From positions 1-20,701 of the forward strand of contig CAYVRW010000038.1 of the NCBI GenBank assembly GCA_964453575.1: a stretch of 20,701 nt of DNA, in the 5' to 3' direction. Position 1 is the first letter of the stretch, and every line of letters starts with the position of its first letter. Origin of the DNA: JABDBK01 sp964453575 (GTDB taxonomy: Bacteria; Pseudomonadota; Gammaproteobacteria; DSM-16500). Under the pieces are notes generated by a model. It saw nothing but the letters and a program-made list of their open reading frames with translations, was not told the origin of the DNA and ran no database searches. Shown one piece after another: positions 6,444 through 15,457 of this stretch. The position numbers and the translations under genes are program-made.

Positions 6444-7763
6444 TTATTTTTTACAGGGTTGAGGGTGTTGCGCTTTCATGGCAATATCTTCTAAATATTT
6501 CAGATTGTCTGGTGTGTTATCGATGATGTGAATATCTTCCCCAGGAAACAACGTAGATTGCGGGATTCGCTTATTTGTAATATTCGTTATTTTTAGCCGT
6601 TCTACTATTTTCGTTGATAGAGTGCCGTTATAAAAAAAAGTATGTTTATCACTCTGATATTTCCATACTACCCCGGTAATTGATTTTAAATGAATAAGAG
6701 CAGTTTTTATTGCAGTAGATGCCATGAGTGATTCAAATTTTTTAGTGCTTCTTGCTATGTTTCCTCTAAAAAGGGTATAAACTTCTTTAACTTCCTCTGG
6801 GTATTCATGAGAGTTCATGGTGCTAGATAAACCAAGGATTTCTTTAGCAGCAAATCGACATGGTTTGGGTACGGTGGTTAATAACATTTCTAAAAAATCT
6901 TTAGTTTTATTTCCATGAAATAATACGTCGCAACCTAACTCATTTGCCTGAATAAATGTCACAACTCCATTCGTTGCAACAATGCCGCGTTTTTCACTCA
7001 CTTCTTTTAATGCAGTACAAAATTGATCGAGTGGTAATTTATCTTTAAATAGTGGTGTTACACCTAATAAAGTTGCATAAGTTGAATAGATTTCTTCTTC
7101 TTTAGAAAGAATCACTACCGATGGTTTGGAAATACCTTTCTCTTGAGCTAGAAAAGATATTTGTAAGAAGTATCGACCGAGAAATGTTTCGGCTTGAAGT
7201 GTTTCTTCTGGTTTTAATACCAGGCCGCGAATGTAAATGATTCCTAAGGTATGTTCTTCTAATATTTTCTTTTGCTCGGTGCAGGGTTGGGGTGAGGGCT
7301 GCGGCAGTTGCCGTGGTAATCCAATGGAAAAATCAGGTTCGCTAATAAGACCTGATGTTAATAATTTAATTATATAAGGGCTCGCAGCATAAAGAGAAGT
7401 ATAGTAATCTTTTCTATCATTGTAATCATATATAGGGTCCCAAGGTGTAGTGATACGAAATACACATTCCACTTTTGTGAAATTATATTTTCGACTTGCT
7501 GTTTTTAGGAAGCTAGGATCGGAATGACAGCAACCCGTAATATAAGCCATTTTGTAACATGTAGCAGGTTTTGCAATGTTTTCACGAAAGATGGATAATT
7601 CTGTAGAAGCGAATATAAAATCATTATTAAATTGTTTAGCTAGCGTTTCTCCAAATGCAAAGCATCCGCCGTTATTTAATTTGCATGTAATAATACATAA
7701 GGTAGGGCCTTGTTTTGCATCGCGAAAAAATTCTTGGGCTAATGTTAATGATTGGCTTTTCAT
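6444..7763 (-). CDS. Hypothetical 439-aa protein with Pro-rich insert
   Basis: An unrecognised protein of mixed alpha/beta character, without signal peptide or membrane segment. I choose the ATG at 7763 because AAAGGTGAG lies just upstream; a longer frame begins at 7823 without a ribosome site. Visible features are a Cys-containing N-terminal region with a Gly-rich stretch (LNNGGCFAFGETLAKQ, about 29-44), several beta-alpha-like segments and a Pro-rich linker (RQLPQPSPQPCTEQ, about 151-164) whose DNA is far richer in GC than its surroundings. The C-terminus ends in HPQPCKK. The Gly-rich start and Rossmann-like segments would suit a GT-B glycosyltransferase or a nucleotide-binding protein, but no family motif is strong enough to name. 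It lies directly downstream of the giant kinase gene on the same strand and may be another translocated protein. Confidence 0.8.
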   Translation of the reverse strand: MKSQSLTLAQEFFRDAKQGPTLCIITCKLNNGGCFAFGETLAKQFNNDFIFASTELSIFRENIAKPATCYKMAYITGCCHSDPSFLKTASRKYNFTKVECVFRITTPWDPIYDYNDRKDYYTSLYAASPYIIKLLTSGLISEPDFSIGLPRQLPQPSPQPCTEQKKILEEHTLGIIYIRGLVLKPEETLQAETFLGRYFLQISFLAQEKGISKPSVVILSKEEEIYSTYATLLGVTPLFKDKLPLDQFCTALKEVSEKRGIVATNGVVTFIQANELGCDVLFHGNKTKDFLEMLLTTVPKPCRFAAKEILGLSSTMNSHEYPEEVKEVYTLFRGNIARSTKKFESLMASTAIKTALIHLKSITGVVWKYQSDKHTFFYNGTLSTKIVERLKITNITNKRIPQSTLFPGEDIHIIDNTPDNLKYLEDIAMKAQHPQPCKK

Positions 7764-7885
7764 TTGCTCACCTTTTTGCTCAATTTGATCTGAAATTGTA
7801 CACGTTATGGGTGAGTTTTGCAAATAAAATGAACAACATGGTTAAGATTGTTAAAGTTCGCTGTCTTGTAGAAAAATATTAAAAG

Positions 7886-10800
7886 TCAAGGGGTTAAGCC
7901 GTGGCGGGGCTGCGAAGCTTCATCTAATTCCTCAACCGCGCCTCTGGACGATGCTTTTAGTGAATTTAATAAAGTATCATGCATTGTTTGCAAGGTATTA
8001 ATTCTATCGTCCAGTCTCATAATTTTTTGTAAATGTGCTTTTGCATCGTACGGATAGGGTGTTTTTGCATTTTTATGGAAATGGTACCAATTCCTCTCTT
8101 CTTGACGCTTTTGTACCAATTTTATTATTCCACGTTCCAGATACGTTAGTTCGGGATTTCGAAACATGCTATTCCATTGCAGGGATGATGAAGAAGTTAC
8201 TGTTAATGTACCTGATTTTGTAACAACATCAAATTTTTCATTAGTAAAAAACTCCATTACTTTTAATAAAGGTTCTCCCGAAATGCGTTTATGATTTACA
8301 TGTTTCATTTCATGTACGAACTTATTTATGTCAGGATACTTTTTGCGGTTCAAAAAAAGCTGTTCGAATGCACAGGCTAATGCAAACATTTCTGTATTTA
8401 TTGAATAGTAAGTATGAGTCTCCCCACGTTGCATGTCGCTAATAATTGATTGAGTCATGTAACCTTCAGTTCCTGCAATTTCACCTTTAACGTCACTACC
8501 TAATAAATGATTCGCAATTCCTCTCTCAACAATGCTACCAAAATCAATGATTTTTGTGATCTCGTTTTTTTCGTCAAATACAAAATTTTTCGGTTTGATA
8601 TCACAATGAAAATGTGTTTTGTGCAATTCCCACACGGCTTGAATCATTCCACATGCAATAACTATTAAATCGATATCGCTTAATCGATGACGATTTTTGC
8701 CAATATATCGTTCTAATTCCTCTCCATGAGCGTATTCTAATAAAACATAATATTTTTTTTGTCCGTGTATTTTTCCAAAAGGTTTGCCTTGTTTTGCAAA
8801 AAGATACTTTTGGGGTGTTTTATTGAGTTTTATCAATTTTTGCAGTTCTTTACAGGCTAAGGTTTCATCTCCAAACACCTTTAGGGTAAACCATTTGTCA
8901 TCATCCATATGTTGAGCTAGTTTTGCTTTGGCATTTGTTCCAGTTCCTAAATGCTTATTTTTTTGTTGGCCTTCATAAACTACAAAATATTGTCCATTAT
9001 TTTTAATGATTCCATACGGAAAATCTTCGCTTAGCGCTTTTTTAGAGTAGCAGCCGTCTGGGTATTGATTTAATTTTTCGTGAACAAACGCTTTTTGTGA
9101 GTCCATTAATAAAGAAGTGCAATGCTGACCTACTAGATGGTGTTTTTCGATTTGCGAAGGAGCTTTGTGTTCTTCCTCCAACATAGCAAGTCTAAACAAT
9201 TTTTTGATTTTACTTTTATCATATAGATAATTTTCAAGATAACAAGTCAATGTATTTGCATGTTTTATAATTGAGTGAGTTATTTTAAATATTGCGGGAT
9301 CACTGTAATCTCCTTCATGGACAGTTAGAGAAACATTATTGTCATAAGAAAATTTATGCGTTTCTTCGTTGAGCGTCACTGTTGAAGTTTGTGGGAATTT
9401 ATTTGAGGCATGTTGGATTAAAAGCTTAGCAAATTCTTTAAAAGCAGACATGTTTGGATTAAAATATTTTTCTGCATACAGCTTATATAATGCAGTGATG
9501 GTTTCTCTCAGTAATTGATCCATTAATTTTTTTAATTTTTGATTCAAACGGTTAGTTAATGCTTTATCATTTTCTTCTTGAGTAACCAGCATCACTGATT
9601 CTCTTTTCGCTCGCCGTTCTAATTCATCCCTTACTTCATCCATTGCATCCAGAATCATCTTTTTTAATGCTTGCTTAATATTCAAACTTTCAACCATGGA
9701 TTTTTCATCGACTTCCAGATTGAATGGACTGTCTTTTACTGCTTCGCATAACGTATGTATATGCTGATGAATCATATATTGGATAGGAGATTGTTGAATA
9801 TAACCCGGTTTACAGATATGAAGCACTATTCCATTTTCCAGATTATCTGAAAATTGAGCTTTGAGAATAGGGGAGTGTTCCATTAAAAACTGTTTTGTGA
9901 CCTCTATTGTTGCAATGCCCTGAGCATCATAGTCATCTGATTTTAATTCTTTAACAAAATGTTCGTGCAGTTGTTGGATTCCAGCAGCAAGTTCTACTTT
10001 TTTTCTTTGTTTTTCTTTAAGCTTGACAGACAATTGAAACCCTTTTCTTTTATATTCATATCGTAATTTTGCTAATTCTTGCTCTCTTGCCAATGCTTCA
10101 GGATCACCTGCAAAACTTGATGTGAAATCATGAAAGCTTGTTGGTGAAAGTGTTTTTAGCTCCTGCACAAGTGATATTGCCAATGGATTTTCTCCCGAAA
10201 GATGTGCAAGTTTGTGTGGCTGATTTGCGATAAAATCCACGGCTGTCGCCAGCATAACAATACCCTGAGATGCTTGATTAACAAGCTTATAATTTGCACC
10301 TTTTCCGATCGCGAGCTGCATGAATCCGTTCATAAAATTTATCATGTGTGTTGAAAGCAATTTGAATTTGTTTTGAATTTCTGTACTGGGAGTGGTGCCA
10401 GATGATAAAAAAATCATGGCGACATATAAAGGATCGCTGGCCCCAAGCTCAACTTCCTTTTTTGCCGACCTACCAGCTTTAATTCGAGTCAATTGTATTG
10501 CGACATACAAAGCATGATTAAAGTAATTATTCAAAATATCAATCTGAGCTCCTAATGTTTCTATATCTTCTTTCGTAATGTTTGCTGGATTTTTTAGTGA
10601 AAGTTCATGTATGGCATCCAACATTCCATCTAATAGCCCTATTAATATATCAGCTTCTGCTTTAATATATGGATATTTTTTAAGTTGCTCTTCGGCAAGT
10701 TTTTTGCAAAAGATTTCTGGATTAATTGCGATAAGCATTGGGCCGATTTCTGCTTCAAGTTCAATAATGATCTGCAGCTCCAATTGTCTACGTCGAGTTT

Positions 10801-13747
10801 CCTTTTCATCCAATCGTTGAGTTGTCAAGCGAGTTTCCTGTAAACGTTTTATAACTGAACTAGTCTCTTGTTTTACCTTTTCTATTTCAGTTAACCGTTC
10901 GTTTACTATAAATTGAATTGCAATGTTCAGTTGTAATATGCAATAAACAGATTGTCCATTCGCGTCTAAATCGGCAAAACAGTTTGTTTGCGCTTTCTCA
11001 TAGAAGTCATTTACGTGATTTCTAAGCTGTGCAAATAGATCTTTTGGATGTTGCAACGCTAATAGTGAGACAATGTGGTCTAATAGGTTATCAGAACTGA
11101 CAGCTTCATTTCCAATTCCCTTTTTGATTGCTTGAAATAAAATCTCAAGTCGTCTTTCTAGTCTGTTAATCTCTTCTTTAGAAATTTCCTCAGGATCCTT
11201 TTGTGATAATTTAGCTATGCTATATACTATCCCGTTTAATAGCGCCATTAACAAATCTGCTTCAGTTTTAATTCCTGCCATATCCATGATTTGATCGCGA
11301 TAGTGATGTGCATTTAAGTTATTGTTATCTAGACGAATAGCTTCATCACAATAGACTAAAGCAACTTTAAGGTTTCCATTTTCTTTCTTCATTTCTCTTG
11401 CGGCACAATCCATAACTTCTTTGGATACAAGTGGGTCATAAGCTTGCTCTGTACACTGAAGTAGTGATTTTGCTTTTTGCATGTCAGCGTCTGCATGTTC
11501 ATCTTTACCCATGATACGATATAGTGTTGCACGACATTCAAGAGCATTTATTTCATCATCAATACTATAAAGCTCTAGATAATCACTATACTTCTCTGGA
11601 TCACTATCAAATTCCTCTGAAGCAATCTTTTGTAATTCAAGAGCCCTATTATAATCGGTTAAGGCACCTTCATAATTTCCTAATACTTGTTTAGCCCAGG
11701 CGCGCTCTATCAAAGTCTCAATATCATCAGCGTGGCGAAGGAGAGCATCATAGTCTTCTATAGCGCCTTCATAATCACCTAGCCTGCGCTTAGCGAGGCC
11801 GCGGCAGAATTGTGTATGAATGTTAGGGTGCTCTTTTAAAATTTCAGCGTGATGATAATCTAATTTTGCTTTTTCAGCATCGCCCATTTTTTGATAGATT
11901 CTTGCGCGCACAGAATATAATAATGGATCGTTGTTTTTTAATCGAATGGCTTCATTGCAATATACTAACGCTGCTTTAGGATCGCCAGTTTTATTTAGTA
12001 TGATGTCCATTGCACACTTAGCAAATTCGTATGGCCACTTCTTTTTTAAATTTTCTAAGGTTTCATTATCATCCAGTTGATTGAATGCTTGCATATCATC
12101 GTCTGCTTTTTTATCTTCTCCCACTATTCGATAGAGTAATGCTCTACCATGAAGAGTGAATGCATCATTGGGGTCTATTCTGTGAGCTTCATTATAGTCG
12201 TTCAATGCTCCTTGATAATCCCCTAATGCACATTTAACCCAACCGCTAGCCGTTAAATAATCATTATCATTTGGATCGATGCGATTGGCAGCAGTAAAAT
12301 CTTCTAAGGCACCTTCAAAATCTTCAAGATTCCGTTTCATCAGGCCTCTGTTGTAAAGATCGGGTGCGTTATCTGGACGTAGACTAAGCATTTCATTAAA
12401 ATCATTTATCGCGCCTACACAATCTTGTAATTCTACTTTATTAAAAGCATTCTGTTTAAGTGTTAAAAGCTTAGCTTGCAATCTATCTTCTTCAGCTTTT
12501 TTATATTCTTTCCGATGTTCATAAATTTGTGCGCGGCAGTTATAATGCTTTGGGCCCACCTTTCCTAAGCGAAAAGCTTCATCACAAAAAATTAAAGCGG
12601 CAATGGGATCGCTGTTTTCTTTTATTTCTCGTGTTGCACGATCAATGTAGTCATCCCCAGGATGATTAAAATAGGGATTGGTGGATGCATATTGTTTATC
12701 TTCGAGCTGCCTTGCTTTTTGTGTATCTGCTTCTGCTTTTTCATTGTAACCCTTGATACGATAGATCAGAGCACGTTCATTAAGAGCTAATGCGTCATCT
12801 GGTTTTAAATCAAGTGCTTTATTATAATCATCTAATGCATCATCATAATTGCCTAAACTGCATTTAGCCCAACCTCGATTTATAAACAGCTTAGCATATA
12901 CAGGGCCTATGTTAATGGCTGCATCTAAATCGAGTATTGCGCCTTTTACATCGCCTAACCTATGTTTAGCAATAGCACGGTTGTGAAGAATATCTTCATC
13001 ATAAGGCTCTAAATCATGTGCTTTATTTAAATCTTCTATCGCACCCGCATTATCTCTTGCTTTCCGTTTATCTGAAGCATGTTTTTTTAGTGCGGTGACA
13101 TTAAGCAGATCATTATCAAATTCTGCTTTTTGTTTTTCATTCATACTATTATAAATCTGAGTGCGATGCTGACGCGCTGTTTTGTTGCCATGTTGCAAAC
13201 GGATGGCTTCATCACAATAAATTAATGCAGTCTTAGGATTTGGATGTGTTTTTTTCATCTCCTTTAGCGCATAATCTATATATTCTTTAGATGCATCTTC
13301 ATCAATTTCTGTTTGATGTCCCTCAAGTATTCTCGATTTTTTTATATCAACCATTGCTTTTTCAAATTCACCCATGATGCGGTAAAGCAAGCCTCTTGCA
13401 TTTAGTGCATCTGCATCATCTGGGTTTAATTTAACAGCTTCATTATAGTCCTTTAATGATTCTTCATTATTTTCTGATAAATGATGGGCCCATCCACGAC
13501 ATAAGATAGCATCCGAGTTTTGTGGATTAGCAGATATAACAGTATTTAAATCTGTTATCGCACCTTTATAATCTCCGACTAGTATTTTAACGACTGCTAA
13601 TTTATGAAGAATATTTTTGTCATGGTTTAAATGATAAGCCAGAAAGAAATCGTCAACAGCACCTTGATAATCACCTTGTTCAAATTTATTATCTCCGCTT
13701 CGTAGATAAGCAGACGAGTTCACGTTTGTTGAGTTTTGATTACCCAT
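7886..13747 (-). CDS. Giant TPR-repeat protein with C-terminal eukaryotic-type protein kinase
   Basis: A 1953-aa protein. Residues about 13-830 are tetratricopeptide repeats arranged as four super-modules of about 205 residues (anchors LYRI at 121, 328, 538, 742; YCDEA-like at 177, 387, 596, 799). Residues 826-1215 are helical and hold a second duplication of similar length. Residues about 1580-1835 form a protein kinase: G-loop LGTGTNAKAK (1600-1609), lysine K1623 in FTLKVFG, catalytic loop HCDIKPKN (D1716, K1718, N1721), DFG at 1735-1737 and GTEGYM (1759-1764). The APE glutamate is absent, but the other key residues remain. The N-terminus MGNQNSTN fits the N-myristoylation pattern (G2, S6). 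A Glu-rich patch (VEELDEAS) lies near the C-terminus. No signal peptide. The size, TPRs and kinase suggest a translocated effector that phosphorylates host proteins. Confidence 0.93.
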   Translation of the reverse strand: MGNQNSTNVNSSAYLRSGDNKFEQGDYQGAVDDFFLAYHLNHDKNILHKLAVVKILVGDYKGAITDLNTVISANPQNSDAILCRGWAHHLSENNEESLKDYNEAVKLNPDDADALNARGLLYRIMGEFEKAMVDIKKSRILEGHQTEIDEDASKEYIDYALKEMKKTHPNPKTALIYCDEAIRLQHGNKTARQHRTQIYNSMNEKQKAEFDNDLLNVTALKKHASDKRKARDNAGAIEDLNKAHDLEPYDEDILHNRAIAKHRLGDVKGAILDLDAAINIGPVYAKLFINRGWAKCSLGNYDDALDDYNKALDLKPDDALALNERALIYRIKGYNEKAEADTQKARQLEDKQYASTNPYFNHPGDDYIDRATREIKENSDPIAALIFCDEAFRLGKVGPKHYNCRAQIYEHRKEYKKAEEDRLQAKLLTLKQNAFNKVELQDCVGAINDFNEMLSLRPDNAPDLYNRGLMKRNLEDFEGALEDFTAANRIDPNDNDYLTASGWVKCALGDYQGALNDYNEAHRIDPNDAFTLHGRALLYRIVGEDKKADDDMQAFNQLDDNETLENLKKKWPYEFAKCAMDIILNKTGDPKAALVYCNEAIRLKNNDPLLYSVRARIYQKMGDAEKAKLDYHHAEILKEHPNIHTQFCRGLAKRRLGDYEGAIEDYDALLRHADDIETLIERAWAKQVLGNYEGALTDYNRALELQKIASEEFDSDPEKYSDYLELYSIDDEINALECRATLYRIMGKDEHADADMQKAKSLLQCTEQAYDPLVSKEVMDCAAREMKKENGNLKVALVYCDEAIRLDNNNLNAHHYRDQIMDMAGIKTEADLLMALLNGIVYSIAKLSQKDPEEISKEEINRLERRLEILFQAIKKGIGNEAVSSDNLLDHIVSLLALQHPKDLFAQLRNHVNDFYEKAQTNCFADLDANGQSVYCILQLNIAIQFIVNERLTEIEKVKQETSSVIKRLQETRLTTQRLDEKETRRRQLELQIIIELEAEIGPMLIAINPEIFCKKLAEEQLKKYPYIKAEADILIGLLDGMLDAIHELSLKNPANITKEDIETLGAQIDILNNYFNHALYVAIQLTRIKAGRSAKKEVELGASDPLYVAMIFLSSGTTPSTEIQNKFKLLSTHMINFMNGFMQLAIGKGANYKLVNQASQGIVMLATAVDFIANQPHKLAHLSGENPLAISLVQELKTLSPTSFHDFTSSFAGDPEALAREQELAKLRYEYKRKGFQLSVKLKEKQRKKVELAAGIQQLHEHFVKELKSDDYDAQGIATIEVTKQFLMEHSPILKAQFSDNLENGIVLHICKPGYIQQSPIQYMIHQHIHTLCEAVKDSPFNLEVDEKSMVESLNIKQALKKMILDAMDEVRDELERRAKRESVMLVTQEENDKALTNRLNQKLKKLMDQLLRETITALYKLYAEKYFNPNMSAFKEFAKLLIQHASNKFPQTSTVTLNEETHKFSYDNNVSLTVHEGDYSDPAIFKITHSIIKHANTLTCYLENYLYDKSKIKKLFRLAMLEEEHKAPSQIEKHHLVGQHCTSLLMDSQKAFVHEKLNQYPDGCYSKKALSEDFPYGIIKNNGQYFVVYEGQQKNKHLGTGTNAKAKLAQHMDDDKWFTLKVFGDETLACKELQKLIKLNKTPQKYLFAKQGKPFGKIHGQKKYYVLLEYAHGEELERYIGKNRHRLSDIDLIVIACGMIQAVWELHKTHFHCDIKPKNFVFDEKNEITKIIDFGSIVERGIANHLLGSDVKGEIAGTEGYMTQSIISDMQRGETHTYYSINTEMFALACAFEQLFLNRKKYPDINKFVHEMKHVNHKRISGEPLLKVMEFFTNEKFDVVTKSGTLTVTSSSSLQWNSMFRNPELTYLERGIIKLVQKRQEERNWYHFHKNAKTPYPYDAKAHLQKIMRLDDRINTLQTMHDTLLNSLKASSRGAVEELDEASQPRHGLTP

Positions 13748-13787
13748 GCTAAATGACCATCTCGTTTTGTACTAAATTAGAGCGCAT

Positions 13788-13816
13788 ATTATATACAAAG
13801 CTTATAATTTACACAA
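13788..13816 (-). promoter_or_regulatory. Predicted promoter of the TPR-kinase gene
   Basis: Read on the - strand: TTGTGT (-35, 13816-13811), a 17-nt spacer, then a perfect TATAAT (-10, 13793-13788), 40 nt upstream of the start codon. The Shine-Dalgarno site before that ATG is weak. The promoter suggests the gene is transcribed on its own. Confidence 0.6.
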
Positions 13817-13883
13817 TTAAAGATAGTGAGTTTTTATAACTTATTGAAAATATGGCATATTTCTATAGAAACCGCGCCAGCCA

Positions 13884-13905
13884 TTCTGTCACAGGGGTGA
13901 CAGAA
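13884..13905. repeat. Perfect 9-bp stem-loop in the kinase upstream region
   Basis: TTCTGTCAC (13884-13892) pairs perfectly with GTGACAGAA (13897-13905) across AGGG. It lies between the end of the 472-aa gene and the promoter of the kinase gene. No U-tract follows on either strand, so it is not a canonical terminator; it may be an operator, a processing hairpin or a remnant of a dispersed repeat. A 12-bp palindrome TTTCTATAGAAA is nearby at 13860-13871. Confidence 0.55.
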
Positions 13906-13934
13906 CAGCGGGTACATTAGATGCATAACGATCA

Positions 13935-15353
13935 CTATTTTTTAACACTAAAAAATAACGGTTGACTCTCCGGCTCTTGAAAAAATCTTTCAATCTCAGC
14001 CATCCTATTTTTTATCTCATTTGTAGATTTTATATTTACACCTTTTGAAATATGGATTTCATTAAATAATGGTTGTTGCAATATGTTCTTATAAATATTT
14101 AACAAATCTTTGGGTAAGGCGTTATCTTTTTCGATCTCTAATAAACTCAGTATTTTTTGTTGTAAGGATTCTATGGCCCATATTTTTAAGGGTAGGTAAC
14201 GTTTCCTGCAAAAAATACTTCTCGCTAAAATTGAAGTGCTGGACTCAACATGATTAGAAATCTTATCAATCTTTTCATTTAATAAAGTTTGATATAATTT
14301 CAAACATTGATCAGTACTTGTAGTAGCATTAATTTGTTCTTCTAAATAATAATGGATGTGATTTTTATCTTTTGAATTGCGTTGCCATGTAGGTGCAGCT
14401 GACATCAAGTTCCATTTTGCTTTTGCAATGTCAATAAATTTATAACCTTCATTCGTCAGTCTATTAATGGGGGCTTTCGCATCAGTATGAGTAAAATGAC
14501 TGGGTGCATACATTCCGCAGGTGAGCAATACAGTTAGACAGCAGACTGGAGGAGAACAACCCCAATCATTGGCCCACTGAGGGTAGTTAGTCTCTAACTC
14601 TAACCGATCAAAGAAATTATTTAAAGTGGATGCTGTCATTGGAACATAGTTGGGATATTTATCAACCAATAATGTTGTTTTTCTTACATCATTTTCAAAG
14701 CAAGCTACTAACATCGATGACCATACGTAAGGAGCTCTGTATGGCCCACAACAAAAACATACGGCCCAAGTCTTAAATAAATACTTCGAATTTTTATCTT
14801 CGATATTGTATTTAATATCTGCATTGATGAGTCGTGCCAATTCATCCGTCGAAAGATCATGAATGAGTTTTTCTGTTAAATTAATGTATTTACAAGAAGC
14901 GCCTGCTTCAATTAAGCAGTCAATCAGATGGGAGGCATTCTTAGTTTTCTTGGTACTTAAATCAGCTATAAGTTGCGATGCATTTTCTGGTTGGAAGGCA
15001 GCATAAGTAATCGCATCTTTTTGGATAAATTCTTCCACTTCGGGGTCTTCTTTGGCCTCGCTATTAGCGTAATCAGTTAAACCTTGTTTTATTGTTTCTA
15101 ATTGTTCGGGTGTTGGACGGTCGTCATAAGCATTTTTTAAGGCAATACCATATTTAGCTCTGATGACATCTGTTTTAGTGTATTGGCTTTTAGAAGAGGG
15201 TATACTTTTTAAAGTAAATTCTAAATTGGACGCAGTGAGATAGGAGAGAACCGTAGCATCTATTTCATGGTAATTTCCGAGGATAGGTAAGTAGGGTTTT
15301 AAAACAAATTCTTTTTGTTCCGACTTGTCATTTTTATTTTCACGCGATTCCAT
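13935..15353 (-). CDS. Hypothetical cysteine-rich 472-aa protein
   Basis: An unrecognised protein without signal peptide. The N-terminal 20 residues are charged and disordered; residues 120-230 have helical pairs loosely reminiscent of ankyrin-type repeats (SHLIDCLIEAGA, 141-152). Two Cys-dense hydrophobic patches stand out: AVCFCCGPY (197-205) and CSPPVCCLTVLLTCG (266-280). Together they could form a metal-binding or membrane-associated core. The C-terminal 140 residues are helical and charged. AAGGAA lies about 7 nt before the ATG. The gene precedes the giant kinase gene on the same strand with a 187-nt gap that contains a separate promoter. Its size, lack of export signal and setting make it a candidate translocated protein, but nothing in it proves that. 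Confidence 0.8.
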   Translation of the reverse strand: MESRENKNDKSEQKEFVLKPYLPILGNYHEIDATVLSYLTASNLEFTLKSIPSSKSQYTKTDVIRAKYGIALKNAYDDRPTPEQLETIKQGLTDYANSEAKEDPEVEEFIQKDAITYAAFQPENASQLIADLSTKKTKNASHLIDCLIEAGASCKYINLTEKLIHDLSTDELARLINADIKYNIEDKNSKYLFKTWAVCFCCGPYRAPYVWSSMLVACFENDVRKTTLLVDKYPNYVPMTASTLNNFFDRLELETNYPQWANDWGCSPPVCCLTVLLTCGMYAPSHFTHTDAKAPINRLTNEGYKFIDIAKAKWNLMSAAPTWQRNSKDKNHIHYYLEEQINATTSTDQCLKLYQTLLNEKIDKISNHVESSTSILARSIFCRKRYLPLKIWAIESLQQKILSLLEIEKDNALPKDLLNIYKNILQQPLFNEIHISKGVNIKSTNEIKNRMAEIERFFQEPESQPLFFSVKK

Positions 15354-15457
15354 ATTATTTCCTTATTATCATTTTAATTGCGATTATAATTATGAAATGA
15401 ATAATGTCAACTTCGAGATTGCACAGGTTTTTTAGAACAATAATAAATAATCTGTTT

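Noticed and set aside
13935..15353. Calling the 472-aa protein an ankyrin-repeat effector
   Set aside because: Only one weak helix-pair resembles ankyrin. The consensus TPLH and GADVN motifs are absent.
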